Source of the DNA: Parabacteroides distasonis
Lineage (GTDB): Bacteria > Bacteroidota > Bacteroidia > Bacteroidales > Tannerellaceae
Length of the DNA: 64,000 nucleotides
Assembly (NCBI RefSeq): GCF_004793765.1
Contig: NZ_SRYM01000001.1
Coordinates: forward strand, 124,001-188,000
Direction: 5' to 3'
A program made the position numbers and the translations under genes. Positions 1 to 8,607 of the stretch are shown here, in pieces (positions within the stretch are counted from its first letter, which is position 1; the number at the start of each line of letters is the position of its first letter). The notes below the pieces were generated by a model. It did not search any database. It was given only the letters and a program-made list of their open reading frames with translations, and was not told where the DNA came from.

Positions 1-840
1 CTCCAAATCCGAGTGCATGGCAGCTACATTGAACTTTAATCTTTTTAAGGTAGACGCTAATTCTTTCACCTTCATTTTAGAAGAGGAGAAGATTATTACC
101 CGTTGAGGGCGGCTTTGAGTGAAGAGATCTTGTAGAATCTTGAGTTTTTGTGAATCGTAGCAGATATATGCGGTTTGCATGATAGATTCGGGCGGGCGTG
201 AGATAGCGATCTTGACTTCTTCTGGATCTTTTAGGATGGTTTTAGCCAACGTCCGTATTTTAGGTGGCATGGTAGCCGAGAACATGATCGTCTGGCAATA
301 GGGGGGCATTTGTTTATGAACTTGCATGATGTCATCATAAAAACCCATATCTAGCATGCGGTCTGCCTCGTCTAAGACGAAGAAAGACACTTTAGACAAA
401 TCGACAGTACCTAATTTAATATGGGACAATAAACGCCCCGGGGTAGCGATCACGATATCCGCCCCCATCTCTAAACCTCTCTTTTGTTGTTCCCAAGCGA
501 TTCCATCGGTACCTCCATACACGGCGACTGCGGATATGGAAGGTATAAAATAAGTGAATCCTTGAATTTGTTGGTCTATTTGTTGAGCCAATTCCCGGGT
601 CGGTGCCATAATGACCGCATTCACCGCATCTATCGGATGACAACCTTTGCTTAGTTCATTAATAACTGGCAAAACATACGCCGCCGTTTTACCGGTTCCG
701 GTCTGTGCGCAAGCGATGATGTCTTTACCTTCTAAAATGACAGGAATCGTTAACTCTTGGACTGGAGTCGCTTCGTTAAAATTCATGTCATAAAGCCCGT
801 CTAATACGGCATCTTCCAAATCTAATTCATCAAATCTCAT
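1..840 (-). CDS. DEAD/DEAH-box ATP-dependent RNA helicase (5' part)
   Basis: The first 280 residues of an SF2 RNA helicase, starting at the ATG complementary to 838-840; the reading frame is still open at the left edge of the window. Motifs in order: Q-motif region near residues 20-30 (NEATPVQELTIP), Walker A AQTGTGKT, Ia PTRELA, Ib TPGRLL, DEAD box VLDEADRML, motif III SATMP, then the start of the second RecA lobe. Such helicases unwind short duplexes in rRNA maturation and mRNA turnover, and several act in cold adaptation; which role this one has cannot be told without the C-terminus. No clear TAnnTTTG promoter was found upstream. It is divergent from the kinase remnant that follows. Confidence 0.95.
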   Translation of the reverse strand, partial: MRFDELDLEDAVLDGLYDMNFNEATPVQELTIPVILEGKDIIACAQTGTGKTAAYVLPVINELSKGCHPIDAVNAVIMAPTRELAQQIDQQIQGFTYFIPSISAVAVYGGTDGIAWEQQKRGLEMGADIVIATPGRLLSHIKLGTVDLSKVSFFVLDEADRMLDMGFYDDIMQVHKQMPPYCQTIMFSATMPPKIRTLAKTILKDPEEVKIAISRPPESIMQTAYICYDSQKLKILQDLFTQSRPQRVIIFSSSKMKVKELASTLKRLKFNVAAMHSDLE

Positions 841-1004
841 CTTTTTACATTCAAATTCTCGGTAAAGATAAAGATTATTTAGAAATGTTATGCAATAGCT
901 AGTTTTCTCTTTGGTGATAAATAGAAAAATAATACCTTTATCCCCGAGTTATACTCTAAAAACGAAAGAATAAATATGAATAGTCCGCTAAATATCCTAT
1001 TTCC

Positions 1005-2177
1005 TTGAATAATGGTAAGCCGCTTATCTTGGCTTTATGGAGAGATATAACTTCCGAGTTGGCTACGGAAAATACTTTGAGAAGAACCTGGATCTTGACG
1101 AAAATGGCATTGCGGATAAGTGATATACGTACATGCTCGGTTTTCATCGATCCGTATAGTACCCATAATTTCAAGGATTCCGTTGTGACCTTGAACGATT
1201 GGAATGCCATGTCGGAAAATATGATAGAGGTGCTGTGGGGACAGTTTGTCAGTCGAGCGCATCCGGATGATCAGGAACATTATTATAGTGTGTTTACCCG
1301 TCTTTGTAGAGGGGAGATATCCGAGGCAAGGATCGAGGTCCGTATGCTATTCCCGGTAAGAAGGAATATGCTTGGAGAGAGAGATTCGCTACCGTGTATG
1401 AATGGGACGAGAAAGGAAGACCTTCTTATCCTTGGATGCTCAACGAATATTCAGGAACGGAAGAATCAAGAACTAAGTCTTGAGGAGGCAAAGGTGAAGA
1501 CCGAGGCCGCTGATAAGATGAAATCGAAATATTTGGCGGATATGAGCCACGAGATCCGGACTCCTTTGAATGCGATTACCGGTTTCTCAGAGTTGATGGC
1601 TTTTGCTGATACGGATGAGGAACGTATGTCGTACTACGACGTGATCAAGATGAATAATCAATTGTTGATGCAATTGATCAACGATATTTTGGATATCTCG
1701 AAGATCGAGGTGGATGCGATAAAGATCACATATGAGCAATTAGATGTCAGTGAATTGATGGATACGATTTATGTTTCTGCCAAGCTGCAGGTTCCGGAAG
1801 GAGTTAAGTTGGTTTTGGAGAAAGGGGCTGACCACCATATGTTTGGTACGGATAGCATGCGCCTGTTGCAGTTGATCAATAATTTTGTGAACAACGCTAT
1901 TAAGAACACGAAAGAAGGTAATATCACGATGGGATATACCATTCAACCGAATAATCCCTTACGTTTTTACGTAAGGGATACGGGTATTGGCATCGATAAG
2001 GAAAAATTGAAAGATGTTTTCGGTCGTTTTGTGCATGTAAATGACTATATGGAAGGTATCGGATTAGGACTGGCTATCTGTAAAGGGTTGGTTGTGAAGA
2101 TGGGAGGTTCGATACATGTTACTTCCGAATTAGGGATGGGTTCGGAGTTCTCCTTTATTTTGCCGTCTCATGAATAG
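1005..2177 (+). pseudogene. PAS-domain sensor histidine kinase, decayed and 5'-truncated
   Basis: The open frame encodes the end of one PAS domain, a second PAS domain (to about residue 155), a HisKA dimerisation domain with phospho-acceptor motif MSHEIRTPLNA, and an HATPase_c domain with DTGIGI and GIGLGLAI. No receiver domain follows. The frame can only begin at a TTG (1005), and PAS-like sequence just upstream (from 976) is in another frame, so the 5' end is broken. Between about 1351 and 1425 the expected PAS residues (EYAWRERFATVYEWDEKGRP) are in the +1 frame; the kinase frame is then restored. That fits two small deletions that compensate each other. An 11-bp stem with a 4-nt loop lies at 1954-1979. 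I read it as a pseudogene that keeps an intact catalytic core, though a shortened kinase could still be made. Confidence 0.65.
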
Positions 2178-2179
2178 CA

Positions 2180-3004
2180 CTATTTGTAATAGCGTTTATA
2201 GATTTGATCGTGTAATCCACTGTCTTTGATTTGCTGCAGCCAACTATTTAGGCTATCCAGTAGGATAGGGGAGTCTTTACGGATTGCCCACGATTGCAAT
2301 TGGGTAAAACTGACATCCGTCAGGATATCGACTTCTGGTAAGTTTTTCTGGGTCATGCGGGCGATTTGCTGGTCGCATACGGCGTAATCAATGTCGCCTT
2401 TGGCTACCATGATCATAAGCTGCTCGGTAGAATATAACTCATCTTCCACCACGTAGATCGTATCACCTATCTCGTGTCCCAGATTTTGCAGGCGCAATAA
2501 GGCTGGGGAATCTTTCGGTATGTATAAGGTCTTTTGAGCTAAATCCAATTGGTTGCGGATAGGAGGTTGTCCATTGTTCGCCTCTGCCGTACGCTGTACC
2601 AAGACTTGTCTGTTGAGAACGATCGGTTCGGTAAACAGGTAGTTTTCCCGCATCTCGGAGGTGATGGGGATGTTTCTTGCGAGTACATCGCCTTTGTTGT
2701 CTGATAATTCCTTGAAGCTTTTCGCTAAACTCATTTCCAAATGTGTCTGAACTTCCAATCCGGATAATTTAGCGATCGCTTGGCTAAGCTCGTATTGAAA
2801 ACCTTGCACCGTATCGCCGGATACGAAATACCCGGATTGGTTGTATTCGGTTATCATCCGGAGAATTCCTTCTTCCTTGATTTCCGGATAATCACGAGGC
2901 CCGATTTCTTGAGGATGTTGGCTGAATTTCCAAAGCTGTATCATTGTCACTACAGCGACAATCAATAGACAAGCATATAGGATAAGCAATTTCTTAGCTT
3001 TCAT
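2180..3004 (-). CDS. Membrane-anchored family 3 solute-binding protein (MltF-like N-domain)
   Basis: 274 residues. An uncleaved or weakly cleaved N-terminal hydrophobic segment (residues 5-25) is followed by a type 2 periplasmic binding fold: an opening strand like GILRMITEYNQSG, a GFQYELSQAIA segment, and a late KGDIDYAVCDQQIA segment typical of SBP_bac_3. The family binds amino acids for ABC importers. The same fold without an importer forms the regulatory half of MltF lytic transglycosylases, but no transglycosylase domain follows here. No permease or ATPase gene is adjacent. The gene starts 9 nt after the porin stop codon, so the two are probably co-transcribed. It may sense or bind cell-wall fragments or amino acids; the ligand is unknown. 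Confidence 0.8.
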   Translation of the reverse strand: MKAKKLLILYACLLIVAVVTMIQLWKFSQHPQEIGPRDYPEIKEEGILRMITEYNQSGYFVSGDTVQGFQYELSQAIAKLSGLEVQTHLEMSLAKSFKELSDNKGDVLARNIPITSEMRENYLFTEPIVLNRQVLVQRTAEANNGQPPIRNQLDLAQKTLYIPKDSPALLRLQNLGHEIGDTIYVVEDELYSTEQLMIMVAKGDIDYAVCDQQIARMTQKNLPEVDILTDVSFTQLQSWAIRKDSPILLDSLNSWLQQIKDSGLHDQIYKRYYK

Positions 3005-3013
3005 GGCAATCGA

Positions 3014-5095
3014 CTAATTGTTGAAAGTCACGGAGACTCCCATCTTCAAAACCATCGGATCCAACGGATAATGCGCAAGAGAGAAGTAATTCGGATCAAC
3101 GAACTTAGAGCCTAGATTATATGCCATGATGAAGAAGCGAGCTTGCTTCAAATGCAAATTCGCATAAGCGTTGATCAACGGATAATTACCTACCTTCACT
3201 TTCTTGTCTCCTTCCTGTACTTGGAACTGCTGGGTAGCCGGCTCATAATAAGGAGCATAATAAGCGGTGTTGTAGTATACGTTTGCGCCAATCTGTACGG
3301 TTAATACTTTCGCCAACTTAAACGCTAGATATATATTAGAGTATGCGCTGATATCCGGTAACGGGAGTTGAGACTTCTCGCTAGAAAGCTGATAGGCCAC
3401 CTCATTCTCCCATCCGAACGCACGATACATGATATCTTGCTTGATACGGGCTGAGACAACTTGGATGTTCTTATTGCTTTGCTCCGGCAAACCTTTACCG
3501 TTGAAAAATACATAATGCTGGATACTTTCCACTCCTCCGGATAACTGGGTACGGGTGGATTCCAAGTTGATTTTCGCTCCGGCGTAAATCCTTTGTACAT
3601 TTTTCAATGATAGATCCCACCAATAGTAACGCCCATGATGGTGACGTTGGTAAAACGCCGGGGTGATGTTCTTGATGTATCCTTCCGCCTTGATCGTAGC
3701 GTCTTTCTTAAAAAGTTTGAATTTTGTTTGCAGGTCTCCGCTCACTCGGACCTCTCCGGCGTCACTTCCCGCAAGCCCTAATTCTCCACGGATATTATAG
3801 GTAAGCAGGCTACCACGGCGTTTGGATAATTCTCCGCCGATGTAGGTAGTAAACTCATCATATACTTCGGAAGTATGGAAATTTAATGTACTCGGCTCAG
3901 AGCTTCCACGACCATCCGGACCGTAATCCAGTCCGGGAACTTGGGATGCCAATCTAAACCGACGTTTCTCGAAAGTAACGAAGGCAGTCAGCCCGAACTT
4001 AGCCCAATCTTGGAAACCTTCCCTCAAGGCCAACGCAAAAGTATTCTTTAAATTCCAAGAGGAAGTCTGGTCATTCAAAGATGCGTCCATGCCATAAAGA
4101 TGAGCGTAACAAGTATCGATCCCAACATCGTTAGAGATAAAGCGTCTGCGGTTATCCTCATAATCGATGGTATGGATAATACTGGAAACCGGAATGAATA
4201 CCTCTTTTACGTTCCCTTCCTCATCAGTTTCTTCCAATTCCTTGGTAAAACCGAGGTTATATCTCTGTGTCAGGAAATACTGTTTTCCGCGGACACGATT
4301 CCATGTGTCTGTGTAGCGGACAGGATATGATTTGCTATCAATATTTCTTTGATTCTTGGCTAAGTCATCAGGATTCGTGATATATTGGTCATTTGTAAGT
4401 CCACCATTTTCGTAATTCACGAAGTTGAAATTGCTTAAATAAGCGTTTAATTTGTAGCGGTCAGTGATATAACTACCAAAAATGCGATAACTTAATAATT
4501 TATTACCGTTGGAGTTATAATATCCGCGACTATAAATATAATCCATCTCACCTCCGACATTGATCTTCTTGCCAAAATTTATGGTCAGTACCCCTTTCAG
4601 GCGATCCATCTTATTCTGACTGGCTCCTCCTGTCGTATAAGTTACTTGGGTATAGGGTACTTTGGTATCGTAGAAATAAGCGTTTGTCGGGGTCGTGATA
4701 TAATAATCATAGGCATCGGCGAAGATGAAATCACGTTCCTCCTTACGTTCGTTAAAAATACGGGTTTGCGCTGGCGATCCCACATTTGCCAAATACCCAA
4801 CGGCCAATGAGTTCGCCTCCATCAACGTACTATTCCCTAAATTTAATCGATTGGTATCCATGGGAGCGATATAACGTTCTCCCAAGAGAGGCGTGAGCCA
4901 ATAACCGGTAATTCGTTTTGATTTCAGTGCCGCGCTATCTGTTTGTAGCAAACTATCCGGTATTTCTTTGTTTGAGGATGATAAATTAGATAACGAGAAT
5001 CCATTGCGTCCTCCCCGGTTCCCGGAACGTCTTTGCGCATATGTGGAAGCCACCGTTCCTGTCAGAAAAAGTAATATGTATAGATAATACTTCAT
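3014..5095 (-). CDS. Putative outer-membrane beta-barrel porin
   Basis: 693 residues from an ATG (5093-5095) that opens a clear signal peptide (MKYYLYILLFLTGTVAS, cleavage near TYAQ). An upstream in-frame ATG adds 17 residues that do not fit a signal peptide, so I rejected it. A short basic Arg/Gly-rich stretch follows, then a long series of alternating strands with aromatic girdles (for example YYLSNFNFVNYENG-type strands) and an Asn-rich C-terminus ending VTFNN, as in outer-membrane barrels. It matches the Bacteroidetes 'putative porin' type (porin_10-like). No plug or carboxypeptidase-like domain is present, so it is not a SusC/TonB receptor. The promoter sits almost on the start codon. 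The binding-protein gene follows 9 nt downstream. Confidence 0.8.
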   Translation of the reverse strand: MKYYLYILLFLTGTVASTYAQRRSGNRGGRNGFSLSNLSSSNKEIPDSLLQTDSAALKSKRITGYWLTPLLGERYIAPMDTNRLNLGNSTLMEANSLAVGYLANVGSPAQTRIFNERKEERDFIFADAYDYYITTPTNAYFYDTKVPYTQVTYTTGGASQNKMDRLKGVLTINFGKKINVGGEMDYIYSRGYYNSNGNKLLSYRIFGSYITDRYKLNAYLSNFNFVNYENGGLTNDQYITNPDDLAKNQRNIDSKSYPVRYTDTWNRVRGKQYFLTQRYNLGFTKELEETDEEGNVKEVFIPVSSIIHTIDYEDNRRRFISNDVGIDTCYAHLYGMDASLNDQTSSWNLKNTFALALREGFQDWAKFGLTAFVTFEKRRFRLASQVPGLDYGPDGRGSSEPSTLNFHTSEVYDEFTTYIGGELSKRRGSLLTYNIRGELGLAGSDAGEVRVSGDLQTKFKLFKKDATIKAEGYIKNITPAFYQRHHHGRYYWWDLSLKNVQRIYAGAKINLESTRTQLSGGVESIQHYVFFNGKGLPEQSNKNIQVVSARIKQDIMYRAFGWENEVAYQLSSEKSQLPLPDISAYSNIYLAFKLAKVLTVQIGANVYYNTAYYAPYYEPATQQFQVQEGDKKVKVGNYPLINAYANLHLKQARFFIMAYNLGSKFVDPNYFSLAHYPLDPMVLKMGVSVTFNN

Positions 5096-5101
5096 GGGTT
5101 G

Positions 5102-5109
5102 CAAAGATA
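5102..5109 (-). promoter_or_regulatory. Bacteroidetes -7 promoter element of the porin gene
   Basis: Read on the minus strand this is TATCTTTG, an exact TAnnTTTG match. It ends only 6 nt before the porin ATG, which leaves almost no 5' untranslated region. No good TTTG -33 box was seen. The call rests on the consensus alone. Confidence 0.45.
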
Positions 5110-5199
5110 TAACAAAAAATAATGTACCAATTATAAAATATGCCAATATGCCAATCGGAAAACTTAATTAGCATATCGGCACATTAATGAATGAGCTTC

Positions 5200-5742
5200 T
5201 TATATTTTCTGTATAATCTCCATTCCTTTCTTAATGGCAGCCTCGTTCATTGGCAACAAATGATGGTGACGCTCAGGTAAGGATTTCTTCAATCCTAACA
5301 TGACGTTTTCCAATTGAACCATCGGGACGATTTTAAGCAACCCTCCTAAGATCAACATATTGAAAGCCTTCTCATTTTTCATTTCGGTAGCGGCGTCCAT
5401 GGCATCTACCCGATATACGTTAATATCTGTACGTTTTGCCGGCGTATGAATACCGTAACCATCGTAAATCAAAATACCACCCGGTTTCACCTTGTTCTCG
5501 AACTTATCCATGGAAGGTTGGTTCAAAATAATAGCGATATCATATTCATTCAATACGGGTGAGCTGATACGCTCGTCGTTCAAGATAACGGTTACGTTGG
5601 CCGTACCGCCACGTTGCTCAGGTCCGTATGAAGGCATCCAGCTAACCTCCTTGCCTTCCATCAAACCGGAATAGGCCAAGATCTTACCCATAGACAATAC
5701 ACCTTGTCCACCGAAACCTGCTATAATTATTTCTTGTTTCAT
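5200..5742 (-). CDS. 2-oxoacid:ferredoxin oxidoreductase, gamma subunit
   Basis: 180 residues, the length of a stand-alone gamma subunit of the pyruvate:ferredoxin oxidoreductase superfamily. It starts EIIIAGFGGQGVLSMGK, the glycine-rich motif of the family, followed by SWMPSYGPEQRGGTANV, which is also typical. The subunit helps transfer CoA and electrons in the cytoplasmic complex that decarboxylates a 2-oxoacid to its acyl-CoA and reduces ferredoxin. It is the last gene of the operon, 18 nt after the beta subunit. The substrate (2-oxoglutarate, 3-methyl-2-oxobutanoate or another) cannot be read from the sequence. In gut anaerobes such enzymes can also run in the reductive, carboxylating direction. 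Confidence 0.92.
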   Translation of the reverse strand: MKQEIIIAGFGGQGVLSMGKILAYSGLMEGKEVSWMPSYGPEQRGGTANVTVILNDERISSPVLNEYDIAIILNQPSMDKFENKVKPGGILIYDGYGIHTPAKRTDINVYRVDAMDAATEMKNEKAFNMLILGGLLKIVPMVQLENVMLGLKKSLPERHHHLLPMNEAAIKKGMEIIQKI

Positions 5743-5760
5743 TGTCGTTTACCGTATTAC

Positions 5761-6525
5761 TTATTCAACATTCTTTAAGTCGCCCAGCGGGTAAAAGGGG
5801 AACATGTTTGCTTCCATCCATTTATTGGCTTTTTCCGGAGTCATCTTCCAGCCGGATGAGCAAGTGGAGACGAACTCTACTACAGAAGTACCCTTACCGG
5901 CCATAGCATTTTCGAAAGCCTTACGAAGCATCTTTTTTGCTTTCCGTACGGCTACGGCCGTTTGTACGCTTTGGCGTGTTACCAAGCAAGTTCCTTCCAA
6001 TTGGGCTAATAAATCACTGATCTTCAACGGGTAACCATTCAAGGCGATGTTACGTCCGTAAGGACAGGTAGCCGTGGGCATACCTTCCAATGTAGTCGGA
6101 GCCATCTGTCCGCCGGTCATACCATAGATTGCGTTATTTACGAATACGATCACGATATTCTCGCCACGGTTGGCGGCATGAATCGTCTCGGCCGTACCGA
6201 TAGCCGCCAAGTCACCATCTCCTTGATACGTGAATACCATCTTCTCCGGATTCAAGCGTTTAACGGCGGAAGCGATAGCTGGCGCACGTCCGTGGGCTGC
6301 CTCGATCCAGTCGATGTCCAAATAGTTATATGCGAATACGGCACATCCCACGGGGGAGATACCTATTGTCTTATCTTCCAGACCCATATCGGCTATAACC
6401 TCGGCGATTAGCTTATGTATCACACCGTGGCTGCAACCGGGGCAATAGTGCATGGGATTTTCATTCATCAATCTGGGCTTTTCATACACCAGATTTTCCG
6501 GTTTAATTATATCGTTGAGTTCCAT
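5761..6525 (-). CDS. 2-oxoacid:ferredoxin oxidoreductase, beta subunit (TPP-binding)
   Basis: 254 residues. The thiamine diphosphate subunit: the Cys-rich start HYCPGCSHG, then GISPVGCAVFAY, the TPP/Mg motif GDGDLAAIGTAETIHAANR with NNAIYGMTGGQ, and a later Cys at TCSSGW. These residues bind TPP and an Fe-S cluster in the two- and four-subunit enzymes of this family. It follows the 56-residue membrane protein by 12 nt and precedes the gamma subunit by 18 nt. Length and motifs are normal, with no sign of damage. Confidence 0.93.
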   Translation of the reverse strand: MELNDIIKPENLVYEKPRLMNENPMHYCPGCSHGVIHKLIAEVIADMGLEDKTIGISPVGCAVFAYNYLDIDWIEAAHGRAPAIASAVKRLNPEKMVFTYQGDGDLAAIGTAETIHAANRGENIVIVFVNNAIYGMTGGQMAPTTLEGMPTATCPYGRNIALNGYPLKISDLLAQLEGTCLVTRQSVQTAVAVRKAKKMLRKAFENAMAGKGTSVVEFVSTCSSGWKMTPEKANKWMEANMFPFYPLGDLKNVE

Positions 6526-6537
6526 AATCTTTAATCA

Positions 6538-6708
6538 TTAATGTATATATCTTAAGACATATTGTACTAGCCGCAATACGATCGCCGCCCCACCGCAATA
6601 CAAGAATACGGTCTTATCGCTAACTGCGAAGTAACATACCACGGCTGCTATGGCCAGTAGCATGAAAAAAAGCGTCAATATCTCGTCTGCTTTACTTCCT
6701 CGTGTCAT
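6538..6708 (-). CDS. Small two-helix membrane protein inside the oxidoreductase operon
   Basis: A 56-residue frame that starts at the ATG complementary to 6706-6708, 5 nt after the alpha-subunit stop, and ends TAA 12 nt before the beta-subunit start. A short polar start (MTRGSKADE) is followed by two hydrophobic segments (residues 10-28 and 33-48) and a basic tail (RLVQYVLRYIH). The tight spacing on both sides shows it is translated with the enzyme subunits. The function is unknown. A plausible role is to tether the otherwise soluble oxidoreductase to the membrane near a ferredoxin-dependent pump, but nothing in the sequence proves that. It is easily missed because of its size. Confidence 0.75.
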   Translation of the reverse strand: MTRGSKADEILTLFFMLLAIAAVVCYFAVSDKTVFLYCGGAAIVLRLVQYVLRYIH

Positions 6709-6713
6709 ACGGA

Positions 6714-7793
6714 TCAGAATAATTTTTCCTTCAGTGCGTTTAATATCTCATCCGGGGTGAATACGATTCCACCTAATCGGCCAAAGTGCTCTACCTTTAC
6801 CTTACCGTCTACGGCTAGGCGAACGTCCTCTACCATCTGTCCGGCGTTCAACTCAACTGATAACATACCCTTTACCTTATCTGCATAAGCAGCAATCACT
6901 TTTGTCGGGAACGGCCATAACGTGATCGGGCGTAACAAGCCAAGCTTGATACCTTCAGCACGGGCAATCTCGACTACCTTTTGGCAAATACGAGCGGAAG
7001 AACCGAATGCGACCAACAGATAATCAGCATCCTTGCATTGGAACTCCTCGTAACGAACCTCATTTTCCGCGATTTTGCGATATTTCGCTTGGAAACGGAT
7101 ATTGTTCTCCTCCATCTTCGCCGGGTCTAGCTCCAAGGAAGTAATGACGTTACCTTTGCGTCCGCCTTTCTTTCCTTGTACGGCCCAAGGGCATTGAGCG
7201 ATAATCTCTTCCTCGGTACGGCGGGGTTGATAGGGAGGTAATACCACTTTCTCCATCATCTGCCCGATGATACCGTCTGCCAAGATAATAGCGGGGTTAT
7301 TGTATTTAAAAGCCAGGTCAAAACCAAGACCTACGAAATCTGCCATCTCCTGTACGGAAGATGGGGCCAAGGTTATCAAGCGATAATCGCCATGGCCACC
7401 GCCTTTCACGGTCTGGAAATAATCAGCCTGACTTGGCTGGATCGTTCCTAATCCGGGACCGCCACGCATAACGTTCACGATCAGACAAGGAAGCTCCGCT
7501 CCCGCAATATAAGAAATACCTTCTTGTTTCAAGCTCACGCCCGGACTGGAAGAAGAGGTCATCACTTTTTTTCCTGAACCGGCTCCGCCATATACCATAT
7601 TAATAGCGGCTACCTCGCTCTCTGCTTGTAAGACTACCATACCAGTCTTTTCCCACGGCATCTCTGCCATAAGGGTCTCCAATATCTCTGACTGCGGAGT
7701 GATCGGATAGCCGAAGTAACCGTCCACACCATAGCGGATGGCCGCATGGGCGATAGCTTCATTACCCTTCATTAATTTTATATCTTCTGCCAT
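6714..7793 (-). CDS. vorB: 2-oxoacid:ferredoxin oxidoreductase, alpha subunit
   Basis: 359 residues from the ATG at 7791-7793 (MAEDIKLMKGNEA); a longer in-frame start at 7862 would run into the ferredoxin gene and was rejected. Motifs: FGYPITPQSEI near residue 30, QAESEVAAINMVYGG, TSSSSPGVSLKQEG and GGPGLGTIQPSQ, all typical of the alpha (pyrimidine-binding) subunit. The C-terminal half carries the LRPITLWPFP and ELNAGQM segments. The best family name is VorB/KorA. I give vorB because this arrangement (separate alpha, beta, gamma and ferredoxin subunits) is usually named so in Bacteroidales, but the substrate is not proved. The ferredoxin subunit gene lies 14 nt upstream. Confidence 0.9.
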   Translation of the reverse strand: MAEDIKLMKGNEAIAHAAIRYGVDGYFGYPITPQSEILETLMAEMPWEKTGMVVLQAESEVAAINMVYGGAGSGKKVMTSSSSPGVSLKQEGISYIAGAELPCLIVNVMRGGPGLGTIQPSQADYFQTVKGGGHGDYRLITLAPSSVQEMADFVGLGFDLAFKYNNPAIILADGIIGQMMEKVVLPPYQPRRTEEEIIAQCPWAVQGKKGGRKGNVITSLELDPAKMEENNIRFQAKYRKIAENEVRYEEFQCKDADYLLVAFGSSARICQKVVEIARAEGIKLGLLRPITLWPFPTKVIAAYADKVKGMLSVELNAGQMVEDVRLAVDGKVKVEHFGRLGGIVFTPDEILNALKEKLF

Positions 7794-7807
7794 ATCTTGA
7801 TATAACT

Positions 7808-8035
7808 TTATATTTTTGCTTTGTAGATCGTTAGACAACCGTCCGGACAAACTAACCCGCAACTAGCGCAACCGATGCATGCGTCCGGGTTCTTCATGTA
7901 CACATAATGGTACCCCTTGTTGTTTACTTCTCGTGGGTGCAACTCCAGTACATCCGACGGGCAGGCTACTACGCAAAGGTTACATCCCTTGCAGCGCTCT
8001 GTGTTTACAACAACAGTTCCTTTTATTTTCGCCAT
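7808..8035 (-). CDS. 2-oxoacid:ferredoxin oxidoreductase, delta subunit (2[4Fe-4S] ferredoxin)
   Basis: 75 residues with two complete [4Fe-4S] motifs: CKGCNLCVVACP and CIGCASCGLVCP. This is the electron-transfer subunit that passes electrons from the TPP site to soluble ferredoxin. It is the first gene of the operon (delta, alpha, small membrane protein, beta, gamma), and a TAnnTTTG promoter lies 50 nt upstream. Confidence 0.93.
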   Translation of the reverse strand: MAKIKGTVVVNTERCKGCNLCVVACPSDVLELHPREVNNKGYHYVYMKNPDACIGCASCGLVCPDGCLTIYKAKI

Positions 8036-8084
8036 AATACTTGTTTATTTAAAATCTAAATGTAACACATTTCTATTGAGGCAT

Positions 8085-8092
8085 CAAAGTTA
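8085..8092 (-). promoter_or_regulatory. Promoter -7 element of the oxidoreductase operon
   Basis: Minus strand reads TAACTTTG, an exact TAnnTTTG match. A weak -33 (CTTG, complementary to 8112-8115) lies 19 nt upstream. The predicted start gives a leader of about 45 nt before the ferredoxin ATG. Confidence 0.55.
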
Positions 8093-8158
8093 GTAAAAAA
8101 TTACTCGTAGCCAAGATTATATTCTTTTTGTTGAATAGATTTTCTACTGATGGTTAAT

Positions 8159-8357
8159 GGAGCAGCGGAAATATTTGGTACATATAACATGTTAAACACA
8201 TTAAAAGTGATCCCATTTATATGAGTATCGGTGTTGCAGAATGCCTCTATAGGCATGGGCCGTAAGCTCTATCAGTGTGGACGCTAAGTACTAGTGCTTA
8301 TGGCTTGTGCCTATGCTGGTGAAATATATGTATGCATCAGATATTTCCGCTGACTCA
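8159..8357. repeat. About 200-bp nested inverted repeat between the oxidoreductase operon and the CRISPR array
   Basis: The outer arms pair AGCGGAAATATTTG (about 8163-8178) with AGATATTTCCGCTGACTC (8338-8357), with GAG/CTC at the tips. Inner arms pair ATAGGCATGGGCCGTAAGC (8249-8267) with GCTTATGGCTTGTGCCTAT (8296-8314). Several mismatches are G/A changes that still allow G-U pairs in RNA. No gene is visible in the 570 bp from 8036 to 8607. It could be a MITE or a structured RNA. Confidence 0.5.
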
Positions 8358-8607
8358 GTTATTGTCGATAGTCTTAAGGATTCGTTCGTGTTCTTGTGCT
8401 GTAACTGTTTTATTCCTTGAAAGATAAGTGTGCTTTTTTTGTCTGGTGCCACTGAACGATCATTCTCTGTCGTTGAATGAAGTATATTATTGTAAGGACT
8501 TTTCCATAAGGTTCAAGAAATATTTGTTTCTGTTTGTTTCGGCTTTTGTTCTCTTAGGCGAAATAAAAAATTGGGGTGTGGAAGCCTTGGACGATCCGTG
8601 TGTATTT

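Noticed and set aside
8134-8153. Plus-strand ATTTTCTACTGATGGTTAAT resembling a Cas12a handle (possible crRNA-like regulator)
   Set aside because: The GTAGA half of the stem is missing, so it cannot fold as a Cas12a handle.
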